From Bacteroidales bacterium (GTDB taxonomy: Bacteria > Bacteroidota > Bacteroidia > Bacteroidales > UBA932), in contig JAFZLQ010000003.1 of the NCBI GenBank assembly GCA_017551425.1, positions 1 through 5,536 of the forward strand: DNA of 5,536 bases, given 5' to 3'. Positions 1 through 5,536 of this stretch are shown in pieces. The notes under the pieces were generated by a model. It was not told the DNA's origin, did no database searches, and was given only the letters and a program-made list of their open reading frames with translations. Each line of letters opens with the position of its first letter. Within the stretch, counting starts at the first letter, position 1. The position numbers and the translations under genes are program-made.

Positions 1-14
1 ACATACTATGCAAA

Positions 15-47
15 TTTACAATAAGATTTCGGTTTTTGCTATCTTTG
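15..47 (+). promoter_or_regulatory. Bacteroidetes-type promoter of the glycosyltransferase gene
   Basis: A perfect -7 element, TATCTTTG (consensus TAnnTTTG), lies at 40-47. A weak -33 candidate, TTTA, lies at 15-18, leaving a 21-nt spacer. In Bacteroidetes transcription usually begins a few bases past the -7 box, which places the start at about 51-55, on or next to the ATG at 55. The -7 match is seen directly. The -33 match is imperfect and the start site is inferred. Confidence 0.6.
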
Positions 48-54
48 CGGCACT

Positions 55-1215
55 ATGAGAGTCGGAATGTTCATTGACACCTGGTATCCAATGGTGGACG
101 GTGTCATCAAAGTGGTGGATAATTATGCAAGCCGCCTGGTAAAGTATTGTGACGTAAGCGTTTTCTGCCCTACCGTCGCCGGAGCCGTCAAGGCTGACGA
201 CGAGGCTAAGCCATACAGGATAGTGCGCTGCGGGTCCGTACCCCTGATCAACCTCGACTACTCGATGCCCGCCGCCATGCTCGATCCGTCCTTCACCGTC
301 GAGCTCGGAGCCAGCAATCTCGACATCATCCACGTCCACTCCCCCTTCGCGGTAGGCCTGGCCGGAGTGCTGCATGCCAAACTCCACAACAAGCCGGCGG
401 TGGCCACGCTCCATTCCCAGTACCGCCAGGATTTCGAAAGATCCCTCAATCTGAAGCCCGCCGTGGATTTCGCCATGTCCGGGATCATGCGCGTATTCGA
501 CTCCTGCAACGAATGCTGGGCAGTCAATGCCGGCATCAAGGACCTTTATGTGAATGAATACGGGCTCAAGGCCCCCTGCAGCGTGCAGCTCAACGCCACC
601 GACCACGAGCCCGTGAAAGACGCGGCCGCGGCGGCGCGCATGGTCGACGAAACCTACGGCATCCCGTCCGACGCTACCGTTCTCCTGTTCGTCGGCAGGA
701 TCAATTTCCTGAAGAATATAGATTTCCTGGTCCGTTCGCTTGCCATCGCAAAGCAGAAGGGCCTCGCGAACTTCAGGATGCTCTTCGTCGGGCAGGGTCA
801 GGACGAAGAAAAGCTCGCTGCGCTGATAAAGGAGCAGGGCCTTGAGAATGAGACGATTATGTGCGGCCTCGTAAAAGACAGGTCCATGCTCGAAGCCATC
901 TACTCCAGGGCACGGCTTTTCCTTTTCCCCTCGCTATACGACGCCAATTCACTGGTCCAGATTGAGGCTGCATGCCAGGGCACGCCCACGCTCTTCCTTC
1001 ACGGAGCCCGCACCGGCGCGACCGTCACCGAAAACGTCAACGGCTTCTTCTCCGATCCGTCCGAGGAGTGCTATGCAGACAAGATCCTGCAGGTGCTCTC
1101 AGACCGGGATCTATATGAAAAGGTCTCCTCCGCTGCGAGAAGAGACCTTTACCTTAGCTGGGACGACGTGGTGAAGCAGGTCTACGACCGTTACCTCACC
1201 TTCATCGACATTTAG
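55..1215 (+). CDS. Family 4 (GT-B fold) glycosyltransferase
   Basis: This is a complete 386-aa protein that probably transfers a sugar from a nucleotide-sugar donor to a glycan or lipid acceptor at the cytoplasmic face of the membrane. The N-terminus (MRVGMFIDTWYPMVDGV) is the usual first beta strand and glycine-containing loop of GT4 enzymes, which supports the ATG at 55 over the Met at residue 5. The acceptor-side Rossmann domain covers about residues 1-190 and includes HVHSPF (93-98) and TLHS (118-121). The donor-side domain starts at about 205 with FVGR (212-215) and a lysine at 220. It includes FPSLYDANSLVQIEAA (291-306), the position of the E-x7-E motif, where the first acid is Asp296 and the second is Glu304. 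No signal peptide or membrane span is visible, and the length is normal for GT4. Sugar donor and acceptor cannot be read from the sequence. It is the only complete gene on the plus strand. Confidence 0.9.
   Translation: MRVGMFIDTWYPMVDGVIKVVDNYASRLVKYCDVSVFCPTVAGAVKADDEAKPYRIVRCGSVPLINLDYSMPAAMLDPSFTVELGASNLDIIHVHSPFAVGLAGVLHAKLHNKPAVATLHSQYRQDFERSLNLKPAVDFAMSGIMRVFDSCNECWAVNAGIKDLYVNEYGLKAPCSVQLNATDHEPVKDAAAAARMVDETYGIPSDATVLLFVGRINFLKNIDFLVRSLAIAKQKGLANFRMLFVGQGQDEEKLAALIKEQGLENETIMCGLVKDRSMLEAIYSRARLFLFPSLYDANSLVQIEAACQGTPTLFLHGARTGATVTENVNGFFSDPSEECYADKILQVLSDRDLYEKVSSAARRDLYLSWDDVVKQVYDRYLTFIDI
1212..1215. other. Overlapping convergent stop codons
   Basis: The glycosyltransferase stop (TAG, 1213-1215) and the metalloprotease stop (TAA, minus strand, 1214-1212) share bases, so the two genes overlap tail to tail by 4 nt. 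No intergenic space remains for a conventional terminator, and I see no obvious GC-rich hairpin followed by a T-run at either 3' end. Confidence 0.95.
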
Positions 1216-2990
1216 TTCACATCCAGTTCGAGTTCCACCGTCTGGGTGGCGCCGGAGGTAAGGGTGAGCCTTGCCTCTATGACGTGCTCACCGGCAGTGA
1301 GGGTCACGGTCGGAGTGTCGACAAGAACGCCGTCATAATACCATGCGGTGGAAGTGGGAACGTCCACAGTGGACGGGACAAGCGTCAATTCGAACGGGTC
1401 CCCGGCCGAATAGACTCCGGCATTGGGATCGTAGATGTAGGACATGCGCCTGGTACCTGGGAAGCCGCTGCCCATGTTGAAGGTGGCGGTGCTACCGTCA
1501 AAGGCGATGGAGCCGAGCGTGTAGGCCATGGTTTCACCGGCCCAGTCCACAGGGGTGTAGCTGGTGTAACCGCCTACGCCGAAGGCGAAATCATAACCGG
1601 TATAATACAGTCCGCTGCTCACCCCAGGCCCGGTAGTGTAGTTCTGGGCCCCGGCGGGGATGATGTAGCCACATGGATGGTCGCCGAACACATTCAGGGT
1701 CCAGTCGCTCCACCAATATGCAGCAGTTTTGCCATGGACGTCCCTTGTCGATTTGTCAATGTGATAGACTACCAGCCCGGCCTCATCGACATAAGTGTCC
1801 CAGGAAGAAGCGCGGCACTCATACAGGAAATACTCGTCGGCTGTCGACGATTCGGACCTGTAAGCCTTTTTAAGCCCCTTCGAGAAAGCCGGAAGGGATG
1901 CGTCGCCGCTCGCGGGAAGGGCTTCTAAGGTAACATCCCAGCCGAGCAGTTCGAGCTCAAATGCATTGAAAAAAGGAGGTGTCATTCCTTCGTTGTTGTA
2001 CGAGCCGCTGCACATTGTATCGTAGTCATATGTACCTCCGCTATACCCGTTCGACTCATAGTTGATGTCATAAACGTCGGGAAGGCCAAGCGAATGGGCG
2101 AACTCGTGGCAGGTGGTGCCGATTCCGGCCATCGTGCCCGCGTAATTGATCTCGGACGTACAGAAATACTTGCGCAACTTTTTGCCGTCGAAATTATAAT
2201 TGGGATCCACGTCATGTCCATAATACCAAGCTGAGTACATATCCCACTGGTGCGGCCAAATAGTGTAAGCTCCGCCGCCTTCTGCCTGGTTTTCACCGGC
2301 ATAGTACATCAGGACCATGTCGATAAGGCCGTCGCCGTCGGCATCGTACTGGCTGAAATCGATAGTCGTGGTCGTATCCAGCTGTACTGCAGCCTGAAAG
2401 AGAGCTTCGGCAGCCTTGTCATCGCTTCCACTTGAAGGATTGGTGCCGCCGTAAAAAGCCTGTGTTTCAGTCAGCGTGACCGGCCCGAACACATCGAAGA
2501 TGGGCTGATATGCGTCGTTGGAATTGTCGTGATAGAAATCGGCTACGCTGCCAGTGGCTCCATTTACGCTATAACCCGCCTGGTTTAACATGTTGGAAAA
2601 GGCGGTTCCGGGATCCCCCCCGGTCACAGTGAATGCGACATCGCTGAATTGCACGATAATCACCGGGATATGGACGGTACCGGTGGTTATGGTATTGCTC
2701 GGAGGAGCGACAGTCATGCGTTTCGGGCTGTTTATGCTCTGTTGACGCGCCCTGTTGACGACTGCCTGTCCGTTGACGGCAGGCTTCAGAAAACCGTTGG
2801 AATCGAATTCAAGCACCGTTCCACTGGGAGTGGTGTACCAGCTGGAGAATTCGTCGCCGTGAAGGCGGACCTGGATGGTGGTGCCGTCCGGCTGCTTGAA
2901 ATTCATGATTCCGGGATATGCCGGGATGGCGTACGACGCCACGAAGGAAACCAGAAGCGCTATTGCGGAAATAAGTATGTGTTTTTTCAT
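1212..2990 (-). CDS. Secreted M6-family (immune inhibitor A-like) metalloprotease
   Basis: This 592-aa protein is an exported zinc endopeptidase. A type I signal peptide (basic MKKH, hydrophobic core to about residue 20, likely cleavage after SYA) is followed by a propeptide-like segment (about 25-100) with the QPDGT and GDEF motifs common in M6 precursors. The catalytic domain spans about 105-350. It has a calcium-loop-like stretch DADGDGLID (216-224), the zinc signature HEFAHSLGLPD (295-305: H295 and H299 as ligands, E296 as catalytic base), and a Met-turn-like YDTMCSGSYN around M326. The region 385-515 keeps M6-style motifs such as EYFLYE and GLVVYHID (405-412). An Ig/PKD-like domain (about 525-592, WYYDG then LTAGEHVIEA) ends the protein. 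I see no lipobox and no clear type IX secretion sorting domain. It is the last gene of the operon, 6 nt after the lipoprotein stop. Substrate unknown. Confidence 0.9.
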   Translation of the reverse strand: MKKHILISAIALLVSFVASYAIPAYPGIMNFKQPDGTTIQVRLHGDEFSSWYTTPSGTVLEFDSNGFLKPAVNGQAVVNRARQQSINSPKRMTVAPPSNTITTGTVHIPVIIVQFSDVAFTVTGGDPGTAFSNMLNQAGYSVNGATGSVADFYHDNSNDAYQPIFDVFGPVTLTETQAFYGGTNPSSGSDDKAAEALFQAAVQLDTTTTIDFSQYDADGDGLIDMVLMYYAGENQAEGGGAYTIWPHQWDMYSAWYYGHDVDPNYNFDGKKLRKYFCTSEINYAGTMAGIGTTCHEFAHSLGLPDVYDINYESNGYSGGTYDYDTMCSGSYNNEGMTPPFFNAFELELLGWDVTLEALPASGDASLPAFSKGLKKAYRSESSTADEYFLYECRASSWDTYVDEAGLVVYHIDKSTRDVHGKTAAYWWSDWTLNVFGDHPCGYIIPAGAQNYTTGPGVSSGLYYTGYDFAFGVGGYTSYTPVDWAGETMAYTLGSIAFDGSTATFNMGSGFPGTRRMSYIYDPNAGVYSAGDPFELTLVPSTVDVPTSTAWYYDGVLVDTPTVTLTAGEHVIEARLTLTSGATQTVELELDVN

Positions 2991-2996
2991 GGCCGT

Positions 2997-4709
2997 TTAC
3001 TTTTTAACGATGAAACAATCCCCTGCCGCAGTGGTGAGCCAGACGGTGGAACCGTCTATCTTGGCAACCGTCACGGAGTAGTTGGTGGCGGGTGCGTCAA
3101 GGTCAAGCCCGGTATAGGCGCTTACGGTAAGGGTGAAGTTCTGGCTGAGGGTCGGATTCTCGGGTATGCCGCTCATTTCGAACGAAGTGCCGGCAGCGGG
3201 AGAATAGATGCTGAAGGTAAGGTAACCTCCGCTCCAGGTGCGGCTGAGCTGGTCGGTGCCCTTCGCATAGGTAACTTCTTCACCGGTGTGCAGGTACTGG
3301 CCGAAAATGGTCTGATCGAGGTCGGGAGTCACTGGATCGCCGGAACCGGTTTCGAACTTGTAGAGCTGGACAGCGGACTTGGAGCCTTCAGAGCAATAAA
3401 GGAAACGACCGGCCGAGCTGTCATACTGCAGTTGCATAGAGGGATACTCGTCCCACTGCTTGATTGTCCAGTCACTACCACTAAGCGAAACTCTATTCAC
3501 CAGTACTTCGGATAACGTGGTGGTATTTGCAACAAGGCCGTTTGAATTACTGTTAATACCGATGTAATAATCGCCGGTGACACTGCAAATATAATAGTTG
3601 CTGCCGGTTTTCCTGGTGAAGGTGAACGCCGCAGCGTCGATGGTGGCGTTAGAAACAATGGCGTCATCGGAGATGGTCACATTGATGTAGTTTCCGGCCA
3701 CGTTCATCCCGGAACCAAGAGCGCCGTTCAGGGCCCTGGAAGCAGTTTCATTTACAATAAGGAACGTGCCGCTGAGAAGACCGGAGGTGGTATATTTCAC
3801 GTACCTGTCGGTGGAAACCGCCGGCTGCAGGGTGCCGCTCATGTCAACGGTAAACCTGGACGAACGGCCCGAAGTGAAGTTGAGAACCTGTGCGCCGGTA
3901 AGCGTGACGGTCTTGCTCCAGGTCTTGGTGGCGGTGCTTACGGTAACCGTGAATGCATCGCCTGCCGCAAGCGAAACCGGCCAGCAGGTGAAGATGGCGG
4001 TCATGCCGTCGGCAGCGATGCCGGCACCGTTGTAATCGAGGGTGATGGTTTCTTCAGCGCCGCCGGAAGTGAGTGTGCCGGCGGTGAGGTCGGCCACACC
4101 CTGCCCGGCAAGGCCCTTTCCGGTGGCGGTGAAGGTGACGGTCTTCACGTTCTCGGCGGTGCCGAGGTTGGTGATGGTCATCTTGCCGACGGCGGAAAGG
4201 CGCGTGAAGTCTACGCTGAGCGAAGCGGGCTGCGTCGCGGAACCGGTGACCGGATTGGAGATCATGATGTCTGCCCCGGCGCCCCAGCTGGCGGCGGCAG
4301 GAGCCTGCTCAGCGGGAAGGTTGATCTTGAGCGCAGCGGGAGTGACATTGGAGGAAGCCTCCCATGCCGATGCGGGATAGAGGCCGTAATAATTGAAATT
4401 GCTCCCGCCCAGGGCTTCGAGGGTGACGGGGAATGCGATCTTATCGGCCGTCACGATGCCTTCGGCGGAAGTGTAGGCGGTGCCGGAAGCGGCGCTTCCG
4501 ACGGTTTCGATGACCTTGAGGTATTCGCCGCTGCCCCAGGAGACGCTGGTGCCGTCAAGCACGGTCTTGGAAGCGGGCATGGCAGCCTGTACGGTCATCT
4601 CGATATGGCTGGGGGCTTTGCTGCCCACCTGGACAAACTCTTCTTCCATCTGGCATGAAAGAAGGCAAAGAGCGGCTGCTATGGCCGGCAGGATGAATCT
4701 TGCTTTCAT
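2997..4709 (-). CDS. Surface lipoprotein with fimbrillin (Mfa)-like N-terminal domain
   Basis: This is a 570-aa outer-membrane lipoprotein. The signal peptide ends in a lipobox, LLSC, with acylated Cys19. The following QMEEE resembles the acidic lipoprotein export signal that sends Bacteroidetes lipoproteins to the cell surface. Residues about 33-292 look like a fimbrillin/Mfa-like beta-sandwich: SKTVLDG then VSWGSGEYL (48-64), FTRLSAVGKMTITNL (168-182), and GMTAIFTCWPVSLAAGD (235-251). A second module (about 300-455) carries GTFLIVNE, RALNGAL, DAAAFTF and GDYYIGI, a pattern I recognise from C-terminal beta-rich, possibly carbohydrate-binding regions of Bacteroidetes surface proteins. After a Gly/Asp/Pro linker (455-466), a third module (about 466-570) ends in CFIVKK. 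It sits between a small peptide gene and the M6 protease, with 6-nt gaps on both sides. It could be an adhesin-like scaffold or a partner of the protease, and the exact role is unknown. Lipoprotein status is well supported; the domain assignments are from motif memory. Confidence 0.82.
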   Translation of the reverse strand: MKARFILPAIAAALCLLSCQMEEEFVQVGSKAPSHIEMTVQAAMPASKTVLDGTSVSWGSGEYLKVIETVGSAASGTAYTSAEGIVTADKIAFPVTLEALGGSNFNYYGLYPASAWEASSNVTPAALKINLPAEQAPAAASWGAGADIMISNPVTGSATQPASLSVDFTRLSAVGKMTITNLGTAENVKTVTFTATGKGLAGQGVADLTAGTLTSGGAEETITLDYNGAGIAADGMTAIFTCWPVSLAAGDAFTVTVSTATKTWSKTVTLTGAQVLNFTSGRSSRFTVDMSGTLQPAVSTDRYVKYTTSGLLSGTFLIVNETASRALNGALGSGMNVAGNYINVTISDDAIVSNATIDAAAFTFTRKTGSNYYICSVTGDYYIGINSNSNGLVANTTTLSEVLVNRVSLSGSDWTIKQWDEYPSMQLQYDSSAGRFLYCSEGSKSAVQLYKFETGSGDPVTPDLDQTIFGQYLHTGEEVTYAKGTDQLSRTWSGGYLTFSIYSPAAGTSFEMSGIPENPTLSQNFTLTVSAYTGLDLDAPATNYSVTVAKIDGSTVWLTTAAGDCFIVKK

Positions 4710-4715
4710 AACGCT

Positions 4716-4913
4716 TTAGAATGGAAGGTTGGGTAATTCGGGAAGGCTGGGCATGCCGGGAAGGCTGAACAGACCGAAATCGTCTTCACCGTCGAGGTCG
4801 GGTACGCCACCGGGGCTGGCGCATACCAGATTCATAGGACGGATGAGAATTTCCTGGACATCCGGCGCTTCATATGGCCGGCGCTGTCCGTACGTGAAAG
4901 TGTCCTTGATCAT
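4716..4913 (-). CDS. Small 65-aa peptide with YxxP motif and C-terminal LP-repeat
   Basis: This short protein is the first gene of the operon. Residues 14-36 (YEAPDVQEIL, then the NLVCASPGG end) follow a pattern typical of short, uncharacterised Bacteroidales ORFs that precede lipoprotein or fimbrillin-like genes: a Y-x-x-P start, alternating acidic and aliphatic residues, a single Cys, and a small-residue turn. After an acidic patch (DLDGEDDFG, 39-47), three six-residue repeats rich in Leu-Pro (about 48-65) finish the protein with a terminal Phe. There is no signal peptide or membrane span. The start at 4913 follows a well-placed promoter by about 40 nt, and the stop lies 6 nt before the lipoprotein ATG. 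Position, spacing and pattern support a real gene. Its function is unknown; a regulatory peptide, a small partner of the downstream products, or a modified-peptide precursor are possibilities only. Confidence 0.75.
   Translation of the reverse strand: MIKDTFTYGQRRPYEAPDVQEILIRPMNLVCASPGGVPDLDGEDDFGLFSLPGMPSLPELPNLPF
4722..4775 (-). repeat. Three 18-bp in-frame tandem repeats in the small peptide gene
   Basis: Three adjacent 18-nt units (4758-4775, 4740-4757, 4722-4739) encode GLFSLP, GMPSLP and ELPNLP in frame. Plus-strand GGGAAGGCTG opens two units and TGGAAGGTTG the third. The copies are degenerate, but both the DNA and the peptide periodicity are clear. The repeat ends one codon (Phe) before the stop. 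Confidence 0.8.
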
Positions 4914-4957
4914 ACTGTTGAATTATGTGTATTTGCTGTTTTCCGGTTACTAATTTA

Positions 4958-4988
4958 CAAACATAAAAAAAAACGGCGAAAAATGCAA
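4958..4988 (-). promoter_or_regulatory. Bacteroidetes-type promoter of the peptide-lipoprotein-protease operon
   Basis: On the minus strand a TTG (-33 element) at 4988-4986 is followed after exactly 20 nt by TATGTTTG (4965-4958), a perfect match to TAnnTTTG. Transcription should start around 4952-4954, giving a leader of about 40 nt before the ATG at 4913. Most of the spacer is a T-run on this strand. I saw no other promoter in the 6-nt gaps downstream, so the three genes probably share this one. Confidence 0.75.
4965..4973. repeat. A9/T9 homopolymer in the promoter spacer
   Basis: Nine consecutive A on the plus strand (T on the transcribed-gene strand) run from the first base of the -7 box back into the -33/-7 spacer. 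A change in tract length would change the promoter spacing. The tract is seen directly; variability is only a possibility. Confidence 0.85.
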
Positions 4989-5028
4989 GGGCACTTCACA
5001 CCGCAGAGTATGCAGAATGCAAATTGAA

Positions 5029-5536
5029 CTATCTTAGATACTCCGCCAGAATGGCCGCAAGCCGCGAATCGGCCGAGGCGTTGATGGCCTGGTCCTTCAC
5101 GGTGCCGCCCTCTTCCAGGGTGAGGCATCCGCAGATATCAGCCCCGAGCACTTCCCTCCCTTCGCAGAACATCCTGACGACAGCCTCAGTCTGCCCGAGG
5201 GTCATGGAGCCCTGCCCCCAGTTGGTACGTGCGCAGGCGGGGCAGAAGGCATCCTTGTCGATGGAGACATAAAGCGGATTCTCCCCTTTCACGGGGGTGA
5301 CCGTCGAGCCTTCCGGGAACACGGTGACGCGCCCGCCGAAACCGGCGGTTTCAGACAGGAGCGAAGGGTCGATGCCCACGATTATGACCTTTCCAAGCAT
5401 GGGATTCTCTTCCAGCATGGTGCGGACCCAGCCCCCGCAGCTCAGGATTCCGCCCCCGAAGGCAGATTCCTGCATGTCGGGATGATGGTCTATCAGAAGC
5501 AGATCGAACTTAGTGGGTATAAGGTCGCAAAACAGC
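5029..5536 (-). CDS. Arginase/ureohydrolase-fold protein, C-terminal part
   Basis: The frame stays open from the TAG at 5031-5029 to the right edge, so the gene is truncated by the window and its true start lies outside. The Met at 5475 is internal. 168 residues are visible, compared with roughly 250-300 for the family. Two ureohydrolase metal motifs are present. DHHPD (5490-5476) fits the D-x-H-x-D motif, and SIDKD (5265-5251) fits the second S-x-D-x-D motif. The first GGDH-like histidine motif would lie upstream of the window. Beyond SIDKD the sequence departs from classical arginase/agmatinase: TNWGQGSMTL stands where a Gly/Pro-rich loop is usual, and GADICGC lacks the Glu expected in GxDxxE. 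A metal-dependent hydrolase of this fold is likely, but the substrate is unclear. It is read in the same direction as the operon but separated from it by 115 nt containing the operon's own promoter. Confidence 0.75.
   Translation of the reverse strand, partial: LFCDLIPTKFDLLLIDHHPDMQESAFGGGILSCGGWVRTMLEENPMLGKVIIVGIDPSLLSETAGFGGRVTVFPEGSTVTPVKGENPLYVSIDKDAFCPACARTNWGQGSMTLGQTEAVVRMFCEGREVLGADICGCLTLEEGGTVKDQAINASADSRLAAILAEYLR

Noticed and set aside
16..606. 196-codon open frame on the minus strand
   Set aside because: It lies wholly antisense to the well-supported glycosyltransferase, has no recognisable domain, and is explained by GC-biased codon usage.
1284..1928. 214-codon plus-strand open frame
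   Set aside because: Antisense to the C-terminal part of the M6 protease, with no protein-family signal.
2649..3515. 288-codon open frame on the plus strand
   Set aside because: It spans the junction of the protease and lipoprotein genes on the opposite strand; its translation is Gly/Val/Arg-rich with no motif, as expected of a shadow frame.
4042..4380. Plus-strand open frames within 3766-4719
   Set aside because: They are low-complexity Val/Pro/Ala translations opposite the Ala/Gly/Thr-rich lipoprotein, produced by codon bias.
4729..4953. 74-codon plus-strand frame opposite the small peptide
   Set aside because: It ends inside the operon's 5' leader close to its promoter, is rich in Arg/Ser/Pro, and has no promoter of its own. 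The minus-strand peptide fits the promoter and spacing far better.
4982..5026. Repeated AATGCAA words and a shared ATGCAAATT with positions 8-16
   Set aside because: They are too short and AT-rich to distinguish from chance, with no consistent position relative to either promoter.
4965..5028. Rho-independent terminator after the arginase-like gene
   Set aside because: A T-run exists on the minus strand, but no convincing GC-rich inverted repeat precedes it; the run is better explained as promoter spacer.
5029..5475. Treating the Met at 5475 as the start of the arginase-like gene
   Set aside because: The frame continues open to the window edge and the upstream codons encode the metal-binding DHHPD motif, so the gene begins outside the window.
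1..5536. CRISPR array, tRNA, rRNA, insertion sequence or attachment site
   Set aside because: I saw no regularly spaced repeats, tRNA-like cloverleaf, transposase frame or terminal inverted repeats anywhere in the window.

Overview
The window looks like chromosomal DNA from a Bacteroidales bacterium. Three things point there. Two sites match the Bacteroidetes primary-sigma promoter (TTG/TTTG about 20 nt from TAnnTTTG). No start codon has an obvious Shine-Dalgarno sequence. The gene content is also typical: a surface lipoprotein with a fimbrillin (Mfa)-like N-terminal region, a secreted M6 metalloprotease, and a 'YxxP'-type small leader-gene product. Base composition is fairly GC-rich by eye outside the promoters, which would suit Rikenellaceae-like or uncultured gut and rumen lineages. 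The genus is a guess.

Layout. (1) Positions 1-54 hold a promoter that ends only 7 nt before the first start codon. (2) 55-1215 (+) encodes a complete family-4 (GT-B) glycosyltransferase. (3) Its stop codon overlaps that of a convergent gene. (4) 4913-1212 (-) is a compact three-gene operon: a 65-aa peptide with a hexapeptide repeat at its C-terminus, a 570-aa lipoprotein with a Mfa-like N-terminal region, and a 592-aa secreted M6-like metalloprotease. Both intergenic gaps are exactly 6 nt. (5) 4914-5028 is a 115-nt AT-rich intergenic region with the operon promoter, whose -33/-7 spacer contains a homopolymeric A/T tract. (6) 5029-5536 (-) is the C-terminal part of an arginase/ureohydrolase-fold protein that runs off the right edge of the window.

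The operon is the most interesting part. It pairs an outer-surface lipoprotein with an exported zinc protease, behind a small peptide of a class seen ahead of Bacteroidales lipoprotein genes. A joint surface or extracellular role (protein degradation, protease anchoring, or protection from the protease) is plausible but inferred from gene order only. The glycosyltransferase and the arginase-like gene have their own transcription units and no visible functional link to the operon.
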